From contig NZ_BEWL01000002.1 in NCBI RefSeq assembly GCF_002723915.1, positions 124,001-188,000 on the forward strand: a stretch of DNA of 64,000 bases. Reading direction: 5' to 3'. Positions 52,734 through 63,084 of this stretch are shown here, one piece after another. A program made the position numbers and the translations under genes. Each line of letters opens with the position of its first letter. Position 1 is the first letter of the stretch. The stretch is from Gluconobacter albidus. GTDB taxonomy: Bacteria; Pseudomonadota; Alphaproteobacteria; Acetobacterales; Acetobacteraceae. The notes under the pieces were generated by a model. It saw only the letters and a list, made by a program, of their open reading frames with translations, ran no database searches and had not been told where the DNA came from.

Positions 52734-54026
52734 TCAGTCCAGCCGGACTGAGGGGCGGACAAAGGTTTCGACCCAGTCCGAATAACAGGACATCAGACCC
52801 CGGTAATAGCCGAAAAGTTCCATCTGGTGCTGCCGGTAGAGCATCAGATGCGCCATGCGTGCCGAGAAGCCGTGTGAAATGCCTCCGCCCCAGACGGTGC
52901 CGCCGGGGAGGGCCGCCCAGCCGTTATATTTTCCAAGAGCCACGATCGCACCCTTGTTATGGAAGACGCAGCCTGGGACTTTCCGCCCATGTTCGATCCA
53001 TGCGGGGAGATACCGGGCAAGATGTTTGGCCTGCTGTCCCGCGACCTGAGCCGTGGCGGGCAGGGGGTCATCCTGAATGAAAGAGCAGTCTCCAAGCGCG
53101 AAAATACGTTCGTCATCAATGGATGAGAGGTTCGGATTGACGAGGATCTGACCAGTGCGGTTGATCGTCAGTCCGCCATAGGCGGTGGTGACTTCGGGGG
53201 CTTTGACGCCTGCCGCCCAGACACGCAGCTTGGCGGGGACGTAGGATCCGTCTTTCAGAATAAAGCCGTGGGCATCCGCCCCCGCAACGCGGGCATTGGT
53301 CTGAACGGTCACGCCGATATGCTCAAGTTCCTTCTGGGCAGCCGCAGAAACGGATTCCGGAAAAGCGGGAAGGATACGCGCGCCTGACTGAAGCAGCGTG
53401 ACATGCAGCTTGGGGGGCGCCTTGCCGAAAGCGTGCAGATTATAGGGTCCAACGATCTCCAGAGCCTTGTGCAGTTCCGCGGCAAGCTGAACGCCGGTCG
53501 CACCGCCCCCGACAATCGCGATGTCCAGTTCCGAGGTGTTGGCGAACGCGCGAAGCAGTTCCATACGGAATTTCTCGTTGAAAGCGTTGGCCTCCACGAG
53601 ATTGTCGATGGACATGCAGTGATCTTTAACGCCCGGCGTGCCGAAATCATTGGCGCAACTGCCGATCGCAATGACGATGGTGTCATACTTCATGCGGCGG
53701 CTTTCCAGAATGACCGAACCGTCGGCTTCCAGAAGCGGGCTGAGGATCACTTCGCGGTTTTCGCGGTCAATGGAAGCAACTTCGCCGGGCCAGAACTCAA
53801 AATGATGACCGCTGGCCTGTGAGATGAAATTCACCTTGTCGTTTTCATTGCTGAGCGTGCCGGAGGCAAAGCAGTGCAGCATTGGTTTCCAGACATGGGA
53901 GAAGCTTTTGTCGATCAGCGTGATACGCGCTTTTCCGGGTTTCCCCATCGACTTTCCGAGGCGTGTTGCGAGAGAAAGGCCGGCAACACCACCTCCGACA
54001 ATCAGGATTTCAGGTCGAGACAGCAT
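52734..54026 (-). CDS. ndh: Type II NADH dehydrogenase (Ndh)
   Basis: A 430-residue FAD-dependent NADH:quinone oxidoreductase of the one-subunit, non-pumping type. FAD site: EILIVGGGVAGLSLATRLG; NADH site: DIAIVGGGATGVQLAAELHK; quinone-site region: AGQQAKHLARYLPAW. The C-terminal part has amphipathic helices for membrane attachment. In Gluconobacter this is the main NADH entry to the ubiquinone pool. It is convergent with the zinc-peptidase gene and divergent from the TonB receptor gene. Confidence 0.92.
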   Translation of the reverse strand: MLSRPEILIVGGGVAGLSLATRLGKSMGKPGKARITLIDKSFSHVWKPMLHCFASGTLSNENDKVNFISQASGHHFEFWPGEVASIDRENREVILSPLLEADGSVILESRRMKYDTIVIAIGSCANDFGTPGVKDHCMSIDNLVEANAFNEKFRMELLRAFANTSELDIAIVGGGATGVQLAAELHKALEIVGPYNLHAFGKAPPKLHVTLLQSGARILPAFPESVSAAAQKELEHIGVTVQTNARVAGADAHGFILKDGSYVPAKLRVWAAGVKAPEVTTAYGGLTINRTGQILVNPNLSSIDDERIFALGDCSFIQDDPLPATAQVAGQQAKHLARYLPAWIEHGRKVPGCVFHNKGAIVALGKYNGWAALPGGTVWGGGISHGFSARMAHLMLYRQHQMELFGYYRGLMSCYSDWVETFVRPSVRLD

Positions 54027-54376
54027 CGGTTTTCAGGCCTCCGTTGAGGGGACGGGCATCAGAAAAAGATACACGGGGAAAAGCTGTTCACGCCTCGCCA
54101 CGGCAGTAAACAGTGAGGTTCGGAAGAGACTATTATGGGCATTCCGGATATGACGAAAATCATATTCAGGTGACTGTAATAAAGTCCGATGAGTTCTTTC
54201 CTGTTTCGCGTAATTTCAAATAAGCGTGATAAATTTTTACAAAATATACTGAAAGGGTTTTTCGCCCTGTCGCATTCCCCGTAGCGGGAAAGTCACGCTT
54301 TATTTGGAAGATCTAGAACCAGAAAATATCGTGGGCTAGTGCAAAATTGACAGAAAATGTCATTACAGAACGTTAA
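54027..54376. other. Divergent region between ndh and TonB receptor
   Basis: 350 bases with both promoters. The right part is AT-rich. A TGACA-N5-TGTCA repeat lies at 54348-54362, close to the first possible receptor start. No perfect Fur box was seen. TTGACA at 54347 has no good -10 partner at 17 bases. A short CCCGTAGCGGG hairpin lies near 54279. Confidence 0.45.
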
Positions 54377-57352
54377 ATGAAACAAAAGATTAACAAGAGA
54401 AATAATCAGAAACCAGTAAATGTCCCGCGCAGCGAGAGTAGATCTCCGTTTATTCCAGTTCAAGGCTCCAGAATGTCTTTCTCAAGTCGGTCTTTCGCGT
54501 TTGCGATTTCAGTTTCCGTTCCGTGTCTTGTGCCTGTTGTTGCTTTCGCTCAGGATTCACAGAACGTTTTTTCTCTCCCTGCCCAGTCCCTGACATCCGC
54601 TCTGACGGCTTTTAGCCGGCAGACCGGTGTGCATGTCGCCTTCGATGCCAATGCGGCAAACGGTCTGCGCTCTGCCCCCCTTTACGGGAAAATGGACAAT
54701 CTGAAGGCCCTGCGCAGGCTTCTTGGCAAACATGCCTTCAAGGTTGAGGTATCCAATCCGAAAAACATCACCTTGCGTGCAGGGGCTTCCAGAAAATCGA
54801 CCAGTTCTGAAGCTGATATGGTGGACAACCTGACTGTAAGGGGAAGTCGCCATGAATTGCGGACCAAGCGTAATTTTGCAGGTGTCGTTGATTCGATCAC
54901 TTATGATGATGCGTCCAATCTGGGCGGGGCGACGTCCATGGCCCAGTTGCTGACGCAGCTTCCGGGTGTCACGGGGATCCGTAATGGCGATGAACCGCGT
55001 TATATCAGCGTGCGCGGCGTCTCCTCGGATCTTAACCAGACGACACTGGATGGTATGACGCTTGCAAGTATCAGTGACGGCGGCAGCATCCGCAGGCGCG
55101 TGAATATGCAGAACATTCCGGCCGAAATGACCGGGGAAGACGATATTTACAAAACTTTTACGGCTGAACAGGATGGGGGTGCTATCGGTGCGGTCATCAA
55201 CATGAATCCGCGCAGCGCCTTCGACCATGACGGGCTCTATAAATACATCAATGCATACGGGATTTACGGAACCGAAAAAGGATCGGCGGGCGCCAACCGA
55301 ATTCCCGGGATGTCGCCGCATTTTGGACAGGGCGCCAAGGCTGTTTTCTCTGACCGGTTCGGGAAACACAAGGAATTCGGCATCATGACCTCATTCCGGT
55401 ATCAGAGCCGGACCCGGAACACGACCAAGAAGTGGCAGGAAGACAGCTACAATTATTATAATACCAAGGGAAAAATCCTCAGCCCCAATGATCCAAGCAC
55501 GCCGGGCTGGAATGGCATGACCGCCCCTCGCTATGTCGATGGCGGAAGTTATTCAAATAATCTGAATTCTCTGGGCGGCGCCGCGCGTCTTGAATGGCAT
55601 CCCGAAAACAGCGGATTCAGTGCCTCCGTTATGGGATATGCTTACGAGAGGTGGGAAAATTCCTTTATGGAGCACAACGAATACCTGCTTGATGATACAG
55701 GGATCTGGAACCAGACCCCGACTTCCGGCCGTGAATACATCTACCGTGCCCGGACGATCGGCCGGAAAGACAACTGGCAGATGAATACCAATGGTGTTCT
55801 GGGAAATCTGAGCTGGCACGACAATATCTCGACGCTGAAATTGCGTGCGGGATACACATGGGAAGATTATTATAATCACGAACCCTATGTGACTGCCCGG
55901 GTGTATCCGAAAGAGACTGCGAAAGGCGCTGTTTACGCCGATTATACGATCAACCGGGAAAACGTGGCCAATCTCGTCGACATTATCGACATGAACAAAC
56001 TCCTCAACAGCGGTTACGCGTTCCAGACAGTTCAGCAGGAATACGATCGTGATCATGAAGGGGTTACGAACGTTCGTCTGGATTACACCCGCAATCTCAG
56101 TCCGGATTTTCACGGATTTGGATTTGCGAGCGGTTTTGAATGGAGAAGTCTGAATGCCACCAATTCTTCAGATCAGCTCTGGTACAAACCCGGTGGCAGT
56201 GCGACATCCAGCATGTTCATTCCGGATATGCAGAACCCGAACGGACCATTTTTTGACCTGACGAATTTCCCTTGGGACAAGCAGACCCTTGATCCGGCCA
56301 AATCCAAAAATTACACGCAGCTGGCCTATTTCCGGTATCAGGAACAGCTTTTTGATGGGTATGTCTCGCTGCACTACAAGTGGCGGAACTCACAGATCAT
56401 AGCCGGTGTTCGTGCTGACTCGGTAAATTTCAACGCCTTTATTCCAGGTACTGACAGTTCGTCGAACCCGACAGGGAAAATTGACAAAAACCGGGGTGGC
56501 TACATCAATCCGCTCCCTTCCGTGACGTTTGTGCATGAATTTCCAAAGAACCTGATTCTGCATGCAGTTTATAGTCAGTCGGTTGGTCGTCCGCAGCCAA
56601 CGGATCTTGCACAGGCTGCACAATATAGCTGTGGTGACTCCCAGAATACGCAGCCTGGAGATATCAACTGCTCGCTGTCACGGGGAAATCCTAATCTGAT
56701 GCCGCGCAAAGCGCAGAATTTCGATATTTCCCTCGATAAATTCTTCAATCGTGGAAGAGGCGTCTTCAGTGTCGCTTACTTCGACAAAATGATCAAACAC
56801 GACATCTATACAACCAGATCGACGGAAATCATCAATGATGAGCTGACCTACGTCACGCAGCCACGAAACGCCAACAACTCGTCTCTGATGGGGGTCGAGG
56901 TTTCGGTGGTGGATAAGAGCATCAAGGGACCGTGGAGGCAGTCGTTTGACATCAATGCCAGCGGAACCTGGATGCGCGGCCGGATGACGTATCAAGGTGT
57001 GAATGTTTCATACAAGCTGAAGCAGCTGACCGAGCAGCCTTCATATGTCTTTAATGGTAGCGTGACATGGCACATCCCGCAGATCCGTGGTGCCGTCAAA
57101 GCGTCCTTTTCGTATTCCGCGAAGTATCTTGAAGGCCTCAATGACGACCCGACGCAGATGTATGGTTACGGCTCGCAGCCAAGTCTGGATATCGGAGCCT
57201 GGAACGATATTACGGACAGTCTTCGCCTGAAATACGAAGTCTATAATCTGGCCGGATCGCATACGCGGATGTATTACGGCGAGCATCTCAATCGGCTGGA
57301 AGCAAAAGAAGATTACGGCCGCAGCATCTATTTTGAACTGGTTTACAACTGA
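54377..57352 (+). CDS. TonB-dependent outer-membrane receptor with STN domain
   Basis: A 991-residue receptor. A long N-terminal extension precedes a signal peptide (FAFAISVSVPCLVPVVAFA); ATG 54473 is a second possible start that would leave only this signal. Residues about 60-130 form an STN domain (FSLPAQSLTSALTAFSRQTG), the part that contacts an anti-sigma factor in FecA-like systems. The plug begins at DNLTVRGSRHELRTKRNF and holds PGVTGIRNGDEPRYISVRGV; the barrel ends in SIYFELVYN with an aromatic pattern. No FecI/FecR pair is near. The barrel resembles TonB receptors for carbohydrates or other complex ligands more than siderophore receptors, but the ligand is not determined. Confidence 0.9.
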   Translation: MKQKINKRNNQKPVNVPRSESRSPFIPVQGSRMSFSSRSFAFAISVSVPCLVPVVAFAQDSQNVFSLPAQSLTSALTAFSRQTGVHVAFDANAANGLRSAPLYGKMDNLKALRRLLGKHAFKVEVSNPKNITLRAGASRKSTSSEADMVDNLTVRGSRHELRTKRNFAGVVDSITYDDASNLGGATSMAQLLTQLPGVTGIRNGDEPRYISVRGVSSDLNQTTLDGMTLASISDGGSIRRRVNMQNIPAEMTGEDDIYKTFTAEQDGGAIGAVINMNPRSAFDHDGLYKYINAYGIYGTEKGSAGANRIPGMSPHFGQGAKAVFSDRFGKHKEFGIMTSFRYQSRTRNTTKKWQEDSYNYYNTKGKILSPNDPSTPGWNGMTAPRYVDGGSYSNNLNSLGGAARLEWHPENSGFSASVMGYAYERWENSFMEHNEYLLDDTGIWNQTPTSGREYIYRARTIGRKDNWQMNTNGVLGNLSWHDNISTLKLRAGYTWEDYYNHEPYVTARVYPKETAKGAVYADYTINRENVANLVDIIDMNKLLNSGYAFQTVQQEYDRDHEGVTNVRLDYTRNLSPDFHGFGFASGFEWRSLNATNSSDQLWYKPGGSATSSMFIPDMQNPNGPFFDLTNFPWDKQTLDPAKSKNYTQLAYFRYQEQLFDGYVSLHYKWRNSQIIAGVRADSVNFNAFIPGTDSSSNPTGKIDKNRGGYINPLPSVTFVHEFPKNLILHAVYSQSVGRPQPTDLAQAAQYSCGDSQNTQPGDINCSLSRGNPNLMPRKAQNFDISLDKFFNRGRGVFSVAYFDKMIKHDIYTTRSTEIINDELTYVTQPRNANNSSLMGVEVSVVDKSIKGPWRQSFDINASGTWMRGRMTYQGVNVSYKLKQLTEQPSYVFNGSVTWHIPQIRGAVKASFSYSAKYLEGLNDDPTQMYGYGSQPSLDIGAWNDITDSLRLKYEVYNLAGSHTRMYYGEHLNRLEAKEDYGRSIYFELVYN

Positions 57353-57365
57353 GGAGAATTCACGT

Positions 57366-57390
57366 CGTCAGGACAAAGTCTGTCCTGACG
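57366..57390. terminator. Perfect hairpin after TonB receptor gene
   Basis: CGTCAGGACA and TGTCCTGACG form a 10-bp perfect stem with a 5-base loop, 13 bases after the stop. No T-run follows. Confidence 0.6.
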
Positions 57391-57413
57391 CGTGATCTTA
57401 TGCCCCGCTGCCA

Positions 57414-57441
57414 TTGCCCCCGGAGTTTGCTCCGGGGGCAA
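57414..57441. terminator. Perfect GC-rich hairpin before pgm stop
   Basis: TTGCCCCCGGAG and CTCCGGGGGCAA form a 12-bp perfect stem with loop TTTG, 6 bases from the end of the leftward pgm gene. With the hairpin at 57366 it separates two convergent genes. Confidence 0.65.
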
Positions 57442-57447
57442 CGTGCT

Positions 57448-59094
57448 TCAGGCGGCGAACACTTTTGAAATGGCGTCCTGTGCTTCCTGCTGAATGGCGC
57501 GCAGGTGATCCGCACTGACGAAACTCTCTGCATAGATCTTGTAGACATCTTCCGTGCCAGACGGACGGGCGGCGAACCAGCCGTTTTCGGTGACGACTTT
57601 CAGCCCGCCGATCGGAGCATCATTACCCGGTGCGCGCGTCAGCTTGCTGATGATCCTGTCACCGGCCAGCGTCTCCAGCGGGAACTGTTCGGGCGCGAGC
57701 TTGCTGAGCTTGGCCTTCTGTTCAGGATTGGCGGCCGCATCGATGCGCTCATAATATGGGGTGCCGAGGCGGGTGATGATCTCGTGATAATGGACGCTCG
57801 GGTTCTTGCCGGTCTTGGCCGTAATTTCAGCCGCCAGCAGGCCCAGAATGAGGCCATCCTTATCGGTGGTCCAGACTGAACCGTCGCGTCGCAGGAACGT
57901 GGCGCCTGCGCTTTCCTCGCCGCCAAAACCCAGAGATCCGTCCATCAGGCCGGGGACAAACCACTTCAGGCCAACCGGGACTTCGACCAGTTTGCGCCCC
58001 ATCTCGGCAGCAACACGGTCGATCAGGCCGCTGCTGACGAGTGTCTTGCCCACGCCGAGTTCCGGGCTCCAGTCCGGACGGTTCTGGAACAGGTAGGAAA
58101 TGGCCACAGCAAGATAGTGGTTCGGGTTCATCAGGCCGTCGGGCATGGCGACGATGCCATGGCGGTCCGCATCCGTATCATTGGCGAAGGCCACGTCGAA
58201 GCGGTCTCCCATCTCGATCAGGCGCGCCATGGCGTAGGGGGAAGAGCAGTCCATGCGGATCTGTCCGTCCCAGTCGGCTGTCATGAAAGAGAAGGTGGGG
58301 TCCACCACATCGCTGACAATGGTGGCATTGAGACCATAGCGGTCGATAATGGGCTTCCAGTACGCGACGGCTGCGCCGCCCAGAGGGTCGATGCCGATCT
58401 TAACGCCGGCGTCCCGAATGGCCTGCATGTCGATGACGGAATCCAGATCGTTCACATAAGGTGTGATGAAATCGTAGCCCTGGATGCAGGCTTCCTGCCG
58501 CGCCTGTTCATAGGGCAGGCGTTTGACGTCTTTCAGGCCGTTGGCGAGGAAGTCGTTGGCCATGTCCTGAATGGCTTTGGTAATGGATGTATCTGCGGGG
58601 CCGCCATTGGTCGGGTTATACTTGAACCCGCCATCTGCCGGAGGGTTATGGGATGGCGTGATGACCACGCCATCGGCGAGGCCCGTGGTGCGGCCCTTGT
58701 TGTAGGTCAGGATGGCATGGGAAATGACCGGCGTCGGCGTATAGCCGTCATGTTCGTCAATCCGTACGTCAATGCCATGGGCCGCGAACACTTCGATTGC
58801 GGATTTCTGTGCCGGCCCCGAAAGCGCGTGGCTGTCCATACCGATAAAGAGGGGGCCATCAATTCCTTCGGCCTTGCGATGGCGACAGATGGCCTCGCAG
58901 ATAGCGAGGATATGGTTTTCGTTGAAACTGGTGTGGAGCGAGGAGCCGCGATGGCCCGAGGTTCCGAACGACACGCGCTGCGTGGAGACGGCCGGATCGG
59001 GTTTGCGATCATAATAGGCCGCGATCAGGGTGGGAATGTCGGTGAGCTGGGAAGAGGAAAGTGTTTTTCCGGCCAGAGGACTGAGATGGGCCAT
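57448..59094 (-). CDS. pgm: Phosphoglucomutase
   Basis: A 548-residue alpha-D-phosphohexomutase, the same size as E. coli Pgm. I take ATG 59094 ([20 protein letters not shown]) behind AAGGA; longer frames extend upstream. The phosphoserine loop is [20 protein letters not shown], the metal loop is [13 protein letters not shown], and the sugar loop is [11 protein letters not shown]. It interconverts glucose 1-phosphate and glucose 6-phosphate, supplying UDP-glucose for polysaccharide. A small ACGCCC-N5-GGGCGT repeat lies in its leader at 59158. Confidence 0.96.
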   Translation of the reverse strand: MAHLSPLAGKTLSSSQLTDIPTLIAAYYDRKPDPAVSTQRVSFGTSGHRGSSLHTSFNENHILAICEAICRHRKAEGIDGPLFIGMDSHALSGPAQKSAIEVFAAHGIDVRIDEHDGYTPTPVISHAILTYNKGRTTGLADGVVITPSHNPPADGGFKYNPTNGGPADTSITKAIQDMANDFLANGLKDVKRLPYEQARQEACIQGYDFITPYVNDLDSVIDMQAIRDAGVKIGIDPLGGAAVAYWKPIIDRYGLNATIVSDVVDPTFSFMTADWDGQIRMDCSSPYAMARLIEMGDRFDVAFANDTDADRHGIVAMPDGLMNPNHYLAVAISYLFQNRPDWSPELGVGKTLVSSGLIDRVAAEMGRKLVEVPVGLKWFVPGLMDGSLGFGGEESAGATFLRRDGSVWTTDKDGLILGLLAAEITAKTGKNPSVHYHEIITRLGTPYYERIDAAANPEQKAKLSKLAPEQFPLETLAGDRIISKLTRAPGNDAPIGGLKVVTENGWFAARPSGTEDVYKIYAESFVSADHLRAIQQEAQDAISKVFAA

Positions 59095-59525
59095 TGCTTC
59101 AGAGTTCCTTGCATCCACGTTGCAGCGTTGCCGTTCGTTGGCAGTCATAACGCATGAACGCCCTGTATGGGCGTGTCGTTCAAGGCAGGAGAACGTGTAT
59201 CCGGAGCGATGTCCAGAGAGATGCGCCCATTTCATGAAGATTGAACATCAAGCGGTTCACGGGAAGCCAGACTTGAAAATATCCTTTTGGAATTTTGAGA
59301 TATTTTTAAAATTTACGAATTCTTAAATAAAGTCAAATCAATGAAAGTCATAAATATCTATGCAATAATATATGGGAATACTTTAATAATAAAAGTTCCA
59401 AACCGATAAAAATTTATTTTTGTCATTGCAATAAATTTTTCCGCATTTTAACGAATGATTCTACTTCGATAAAATATTCTCCGGGTATTGCAGAGTAAAT
59501 TCATTTATATTTTTTGGAGCTTGTT
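59095..59525. other. AT-rich divergent region upstream of the proton pump
   Basis: 431 bases between pgm and the H+-ATPase gene. From about 59280 to 59520 the sequence is strongly AT-rich (13 G/C in 59341-59400), unlike pgm. No gene is seen; several TATAAT-like words are present but no pair stands out. The GGAG ribosome site of the pump lies at its right end. Confidence 0.5.
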
Positions 59526-62150
59526 ATGTCATCTCCTCCATTGAGTCCTGAGGCACCCACTGCGCCTAAAGGGTCTGTGAAAGCACAAGCGACAGGTCAG
59601 GCGGGTCGTTCGACGACTTTGGATGCAGCGGAAATTTCAGCAAAAATTTCAGAATTAAAAACATCTTCCAAGGGGCTGACGTCGATGGAAGCTCAGGATC
59701 GTCTTGCCAAAGACGGTCCGAATGCCATTCAGGCCCATGAAGAAAGCCGCTGGAAAAAGCTTCTCGGCTATTTCTGGGGACCAATTCCCTGGATGATCGA
59801 AATTGCAGCGGTTATCTCTTTTCTGCGCGCAGACTGGCCGGATTTTTTCGTTATTTCCGGCTTGCTTCTCTACAACGCGGCCATCGGATTCTGGCAGGAC
59901 AACAAGGCAGCCAATGCACTTGCTGCTCTCAAAAAAGGGTTGGCTCTCAAGGCGTCTGCATGTCGCGACGGGGTATGGGCCGCCATCGATGCGACTGATC
60001 TTGTGCCGGGGGATGTTGTAACGGTTGCATCGGGAGAAATCGTTCCCGCAGATCTTCTGTTGATTGACGGAAAATATCTGTCTGTCGATCAGGCGGCTCT
60101 GACTGGCGAATCTTTGCCGGTTTCGAAAAAAATCGGCGATGGCGCTTATTCCGGGTCGATTGCGCGTCAGGGGTCCATGATTGGTCTGGTCGTCGCGACA
60201 GGAAACAATACCTTTTTTGGTCGTACAGCAAAGCTGGTCGCATCGGCGGGTAGTAAATCGCATGCAGAACAGGCCGTCCTGCGTATCGGCGACTTCCTGA
60301 TTGTCCTTGCGGCGGCGCTTGCCGTTGTGCTGGTCGGGGCGCAGCTCTGGCGGGATCTGGCCCATAACGGCGCCTGGCATTGGAGCGAGGCGGGGGCGAT
60401 TGCACAGTTTGTACTGGTGCTCCTTGTGGCTTCCGTGCCGGTTGCCATGCCTGCGGTCATGTCTGTGACAATGGCGCTCGGAGCCCTTGCGCTTTCGCGA
60501 CAGAAGGCCATTGTTTCACGCCTGTCCGCGATTGAAGAACTGGCGGGCGTTGATGTGCTGTGCTCGGACAAGACCGGAACACTCACGCAGAACAAGCTGA
60601 CACTGCAAGCCCCGATTCCCTTTGGGACCGCAAAGGCCGACGATCTTGTCATTGCCGCCGCCTTGGCGACGCGGACGGAAAGCACGGATGCCATTGATCT
60701 TGCCGTTCTCAAGGCACTCCCTGACAACAATCCTCTGGCCGCATACAAGCGGGTGGATTTCATTCCGTTCGACCCCGTCAACAAGAAGACAGTCGGCATT
60801 GTGCAGGATGCTGCCGGACATAAGATCCGTTACGCCAAAGGGGCACCACAGGTTATCGCGACACTGTGCGGGATGAAAGAAGAGCCGGTTGACTCGAACG
60901 ACAGCTCTCCAGCGACGGAATATTTCGGCAAGGTCTCGGAGCTGGCCAGTCACGGTACGCGCTCGCTGGGTGTGGCGGTCTCGCATGACGACGGGACGAG
61001 CTGGACCTTGCTGGGGCTTCTGCCCATGCTGGATCCGCCTCGTCCGGATGCGGCGGCGACTATCGCTCAGGCGAAAAAGCTGGGCCTGTCCGTAAAAATG
61101 GTCACAGGTGACGATGTCGCAATTGGCTCTGAAATTGCGCACCAGCTGGGGCTGGGCGAGCATCTGCTGAAGGCGACGGATATATTTTCATCTGATATGA
61201 ACCCGAATAAAATTCCGGTTGATGCAGCACGTGCGGTGGAAGCCGCAGATGGGTTTGGGCGGGTTTTCCCCGAGCATAAATTTGAAATTGTCAAAGCCCT
61301 CCAGGAGCGTGGGCACATTGTTGCCATGACAGGTGACGGGGTGAATGACGCGCCTGCTCTCAAACAGGCCGACTGTGGTGTCGCCGTGAGCGGCGCAACG
61401 GACGCCGCCCGTTCGGCAGCTGCGCTTGTCCTGACAGCGCCAGGGCTCTCGACAATCGTGAATGCGATAGTGGAAGCCCGGGCGATTTTCGAGCGTATTA
61501 CGTCATATATCTATTATCGTATCGCAATGACGATCGACATTATGTTTCTTGTTGTCGCCTCGTATCTCGTCTTCGGTTTTCAGCCTTTGACAGCTATCAT
61601 GATTGTCGTCCTGGCTCTGCTTGACGATATTCCGATCATGACGATTGCTTATGATAACGTCGTAACCTCTGCCGAGCCGGTGCGTTGGGACATGCATCGC
61701 ATCATTACGTTTTCTTCCATCATGGGCATTGCATCCCTGGCTGAAAGCTTTGGTCTTTTGCTGCTCGGAATTGCCTGGATGCATACGCCCTGGCTGATGG
61801 ATATCGTTCCTCTTACGGCCGCTCATCTTCAAACGATGATTTTTCTGCAGCTGGCTGCTGGTGGCCACCTGCTTCTGTTCGTCGTGCGGACGCGGCATAT
61901 GATCTTTCGGCCGCCTTATCCCAGTCGTCCGCTATTTCTGGCAGTGGTTGGAACGCAGATCGTGGCTGTGTTGCTCTGTGTCTTTGGTATTCTTGTTCCC
62001 GCATTGCCATGGATCATGATTGGCGTTGTCTGGATCTATGCCCTGATCTGGATGGTCATCATTGATCTCATCAAAATCGTTTCCAGTTCTCAAATAAAGC
62101 GTCGCGAAGAGAACAGCCTGAAACTCGGTCAGCCTGTTATTCACAACTAA
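59526..62150 (+). CDS. P-type (P3A) plasma-membrane H+-ATPase
   Basis: An 874-residue P-type ATPase. A cytoplasmic N-terminus, the actuator motif DQAALTGESLPVSKKIG, the phosphorylation site VLCSDKTGTLTQNKLTL and the hinge MTGDGVNDAPALKQADCGVA are all present. The membrane segment after SVPVAMPAVMSVTMALGAL, and the MVLALLDDIPIMTIAYDNV in helix 6 with its Asp residues, match the fungal/plant and bacterial H+-pump type rather than Ca or heavy-metal pumps. It would export protons at the cost of ATP. It starts at ATG 59526 behind GGAG. A PPK2 gene follows after 29 bases. Confidence 0.92.
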   Translation: MSSPPLSPEAPTAPKGSVKAQATGQAGRSTTLDAAEISAKISELKTSSKGLTSMEAQDRLAKDGPNAIQAHEESRWKKLLGYFWGPIPWMIEIAAVISFLRADWPDFFVISGLLLYNAAIGFWQDNKAANALAALKKGLALKASACRDGVWAAIDATDLVPGDVVTVASGEIVPADLLLIDGKYLSVDQAALTGESLPVSKKIGDGAYSGSIARQGSMIGLVVATGNNTFFGRTAKLVASAGSKSHAEQAVLRIGDFLIVLAAALAVVLVGAQLWRDLAHNGAWHWSEAGAIAQFVLVLLVASVPVAMPAVMSVTMALGALALSRQKAIVSRLSAIEELAGVDVLCSDKTGTLTQNKLTLQAPIPFGTAKADDLVIAAALATRTESTDAIDLAVLKALPDNNPLAAYKRVDFIPFDPVNKKTVGIVQDAAGHKIRYAKGAPQVIATLCGMKEEPVDSNDSSPATEYFGKVSELASHGTRSLGVAVSHDDGTSWTLLGLLPMLDPPRPDAAATIAQAKKLGLSVKMVTGDDVAIGSEIAHQLGLGEHLLKATDIFSSDMNPNKIPVDAARAVEAADGFGRVFPEHKFEIVKALQERGHIVAMTGDGVNDAPALKQADCGVAVSGATDAARSAAALVLTAPGLSTIVNAIVEARAIFERITSYIYYRIAMTIDIMFLVVASYLVFGFQPLTAIMIVVLALLDDIPIMTIAYDNVVTSAEPVRWDMHRIITFSSIMGIASLAESFGLLLLGIAWMHTPWLMDIVPLTAAHLQTMIFLQLAAGGHLLLFVVRTRHMIFRPPYPSRPLFLAVVGTQIVAVLLCVFGILVPALPWIMIGVVWIYALIWMVIIDLIKIVSSSQIKRREENSLKLGQPVIHN

Positions 62151-62179
62151 ATATAAAATTTAAAAAAAGGATATCTGTT

Positions 62180-63016
62180 ATGGATTTGCGTCGCAAATTG
62201 ATCGTCAAGCCGGGAACCACGGTTCGCCTTAAAGATGTCAACGCATCTTATCACGCTCACTACAAAACAGAACATGACGCCGACAAGGATATTGAAGAAC
62301 ATCAGGCACGTGTCAGCGCCTATCAGCAAAAACTATATGCCGAAAAAAAGCATGCCCTTTTGATTGTTCTTCAGGGAATTGATGCGGCTGGTAAAGATGG
62401 TACCTGTTGGCACGTCATGAAAGCGATGAACCCTCAGGGCACATCCGTGCATGGCTTCAAACAGCCAGCGGAAGAAGAAAAGCTCCATGATTTCTTATGG
62501 CGCGTTCATCCTTATACGCCTGCCCGAGGACAGGTCAGTGTGTTTAACCGATCGCATTACGAAGATGTGTTGGTAACCAGAGTGCATGATCTGGTTCCCA
62601 AAAAAATCTGGTCAAATCGTTATGACCTGATCAACGATTTTGAAAAAATGCTGGTTGCGAACAATGTGACCATTCTGAAGTTCTTCTTATATATTACGCC
62701 GGAAGAACAGTTGGAACGCTTTCGTCAGCGTCTGAATGATCCGGCCAGACAGTGGAAAATCAGTGATGCTGATTACAAGGAGCGGGAGTACTGGGATAAA
62801 TATACTGCCGCATATCAGGACATGATGGAAAAATGTTCAACAAAGCATGCTCCTTGGTACATTATTCCATCCAATAACAAATGGTTCAGAAATCTTGCCG
62901 TGTCTAATATTATCTGGAAAACCCTTCAGGACATGGACCTGAAATTTCCGGAACCTACTGTTGATATTGAGAAAATCAGAAAAGAATATCATCACGCGAA
63001 AAAGGAAAATATCTAA
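62180..63016 (+). CDS. PPK2-family polyphosphate:nucleotide phosphotransferase (class III-like)
   Basis: A 278-residue kinase with Walker A LIVLQGIDAAGKDGTCWHVM (residues 61-80), the block RGQVSVFNRSHYEDVLVTRV, and RFRQRLNDPARQWKISDADY. The opening LIVKPGTTVRLKDV and the length are those of the polyP:AMP/ADP type (class III) rather than the first PPK2 at 11526. It would make ADP or ATP from AMP/ADP and polyphosphate. AAAAAGGA precedes the ATG. It lies between the proton pump and an anion permease. Confidence 0.92.
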   Translation: MDLRRKLIVKPGTTVRLKDVNASYHAHYKTEHDADKDIEEHQARVSAYQQKLYAEKKHALLIVLQGIDAAGKDGTCWHVMKAMNPQGTSVHGFKQPAEEEKLHDFLWRVHPYTPARGQVSVFNRSHYEDVLVTRVHDLVPKKIWSNRYDLINDFEKMLVANNVTILKFFLYITPEEQLERFRQRLNDPARQWKISDADYKEREYWDKYTAAYQDMMEKCSTKHAPWYIIPSNNKWFRNLAVSNIIWKTLQDMDLKFPEPTVDIEKIRKEYHHAKKENI

Positions 63017-63084
63017 TTCCGAGGCTCAGGGGCGGCCTTTTTGTTTGGGATTTGAGATTCCCGGTTTCTGGGCTGGTATGATTG

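Noticed and set aside
54347-54376. Consensus promoter or Fur box just before the TonB receptor
   Set aside because: TTGACA has no suitable -10 at 17 bases, and the TGACA-N5-TGTCA repeat does not fit a Fur site.
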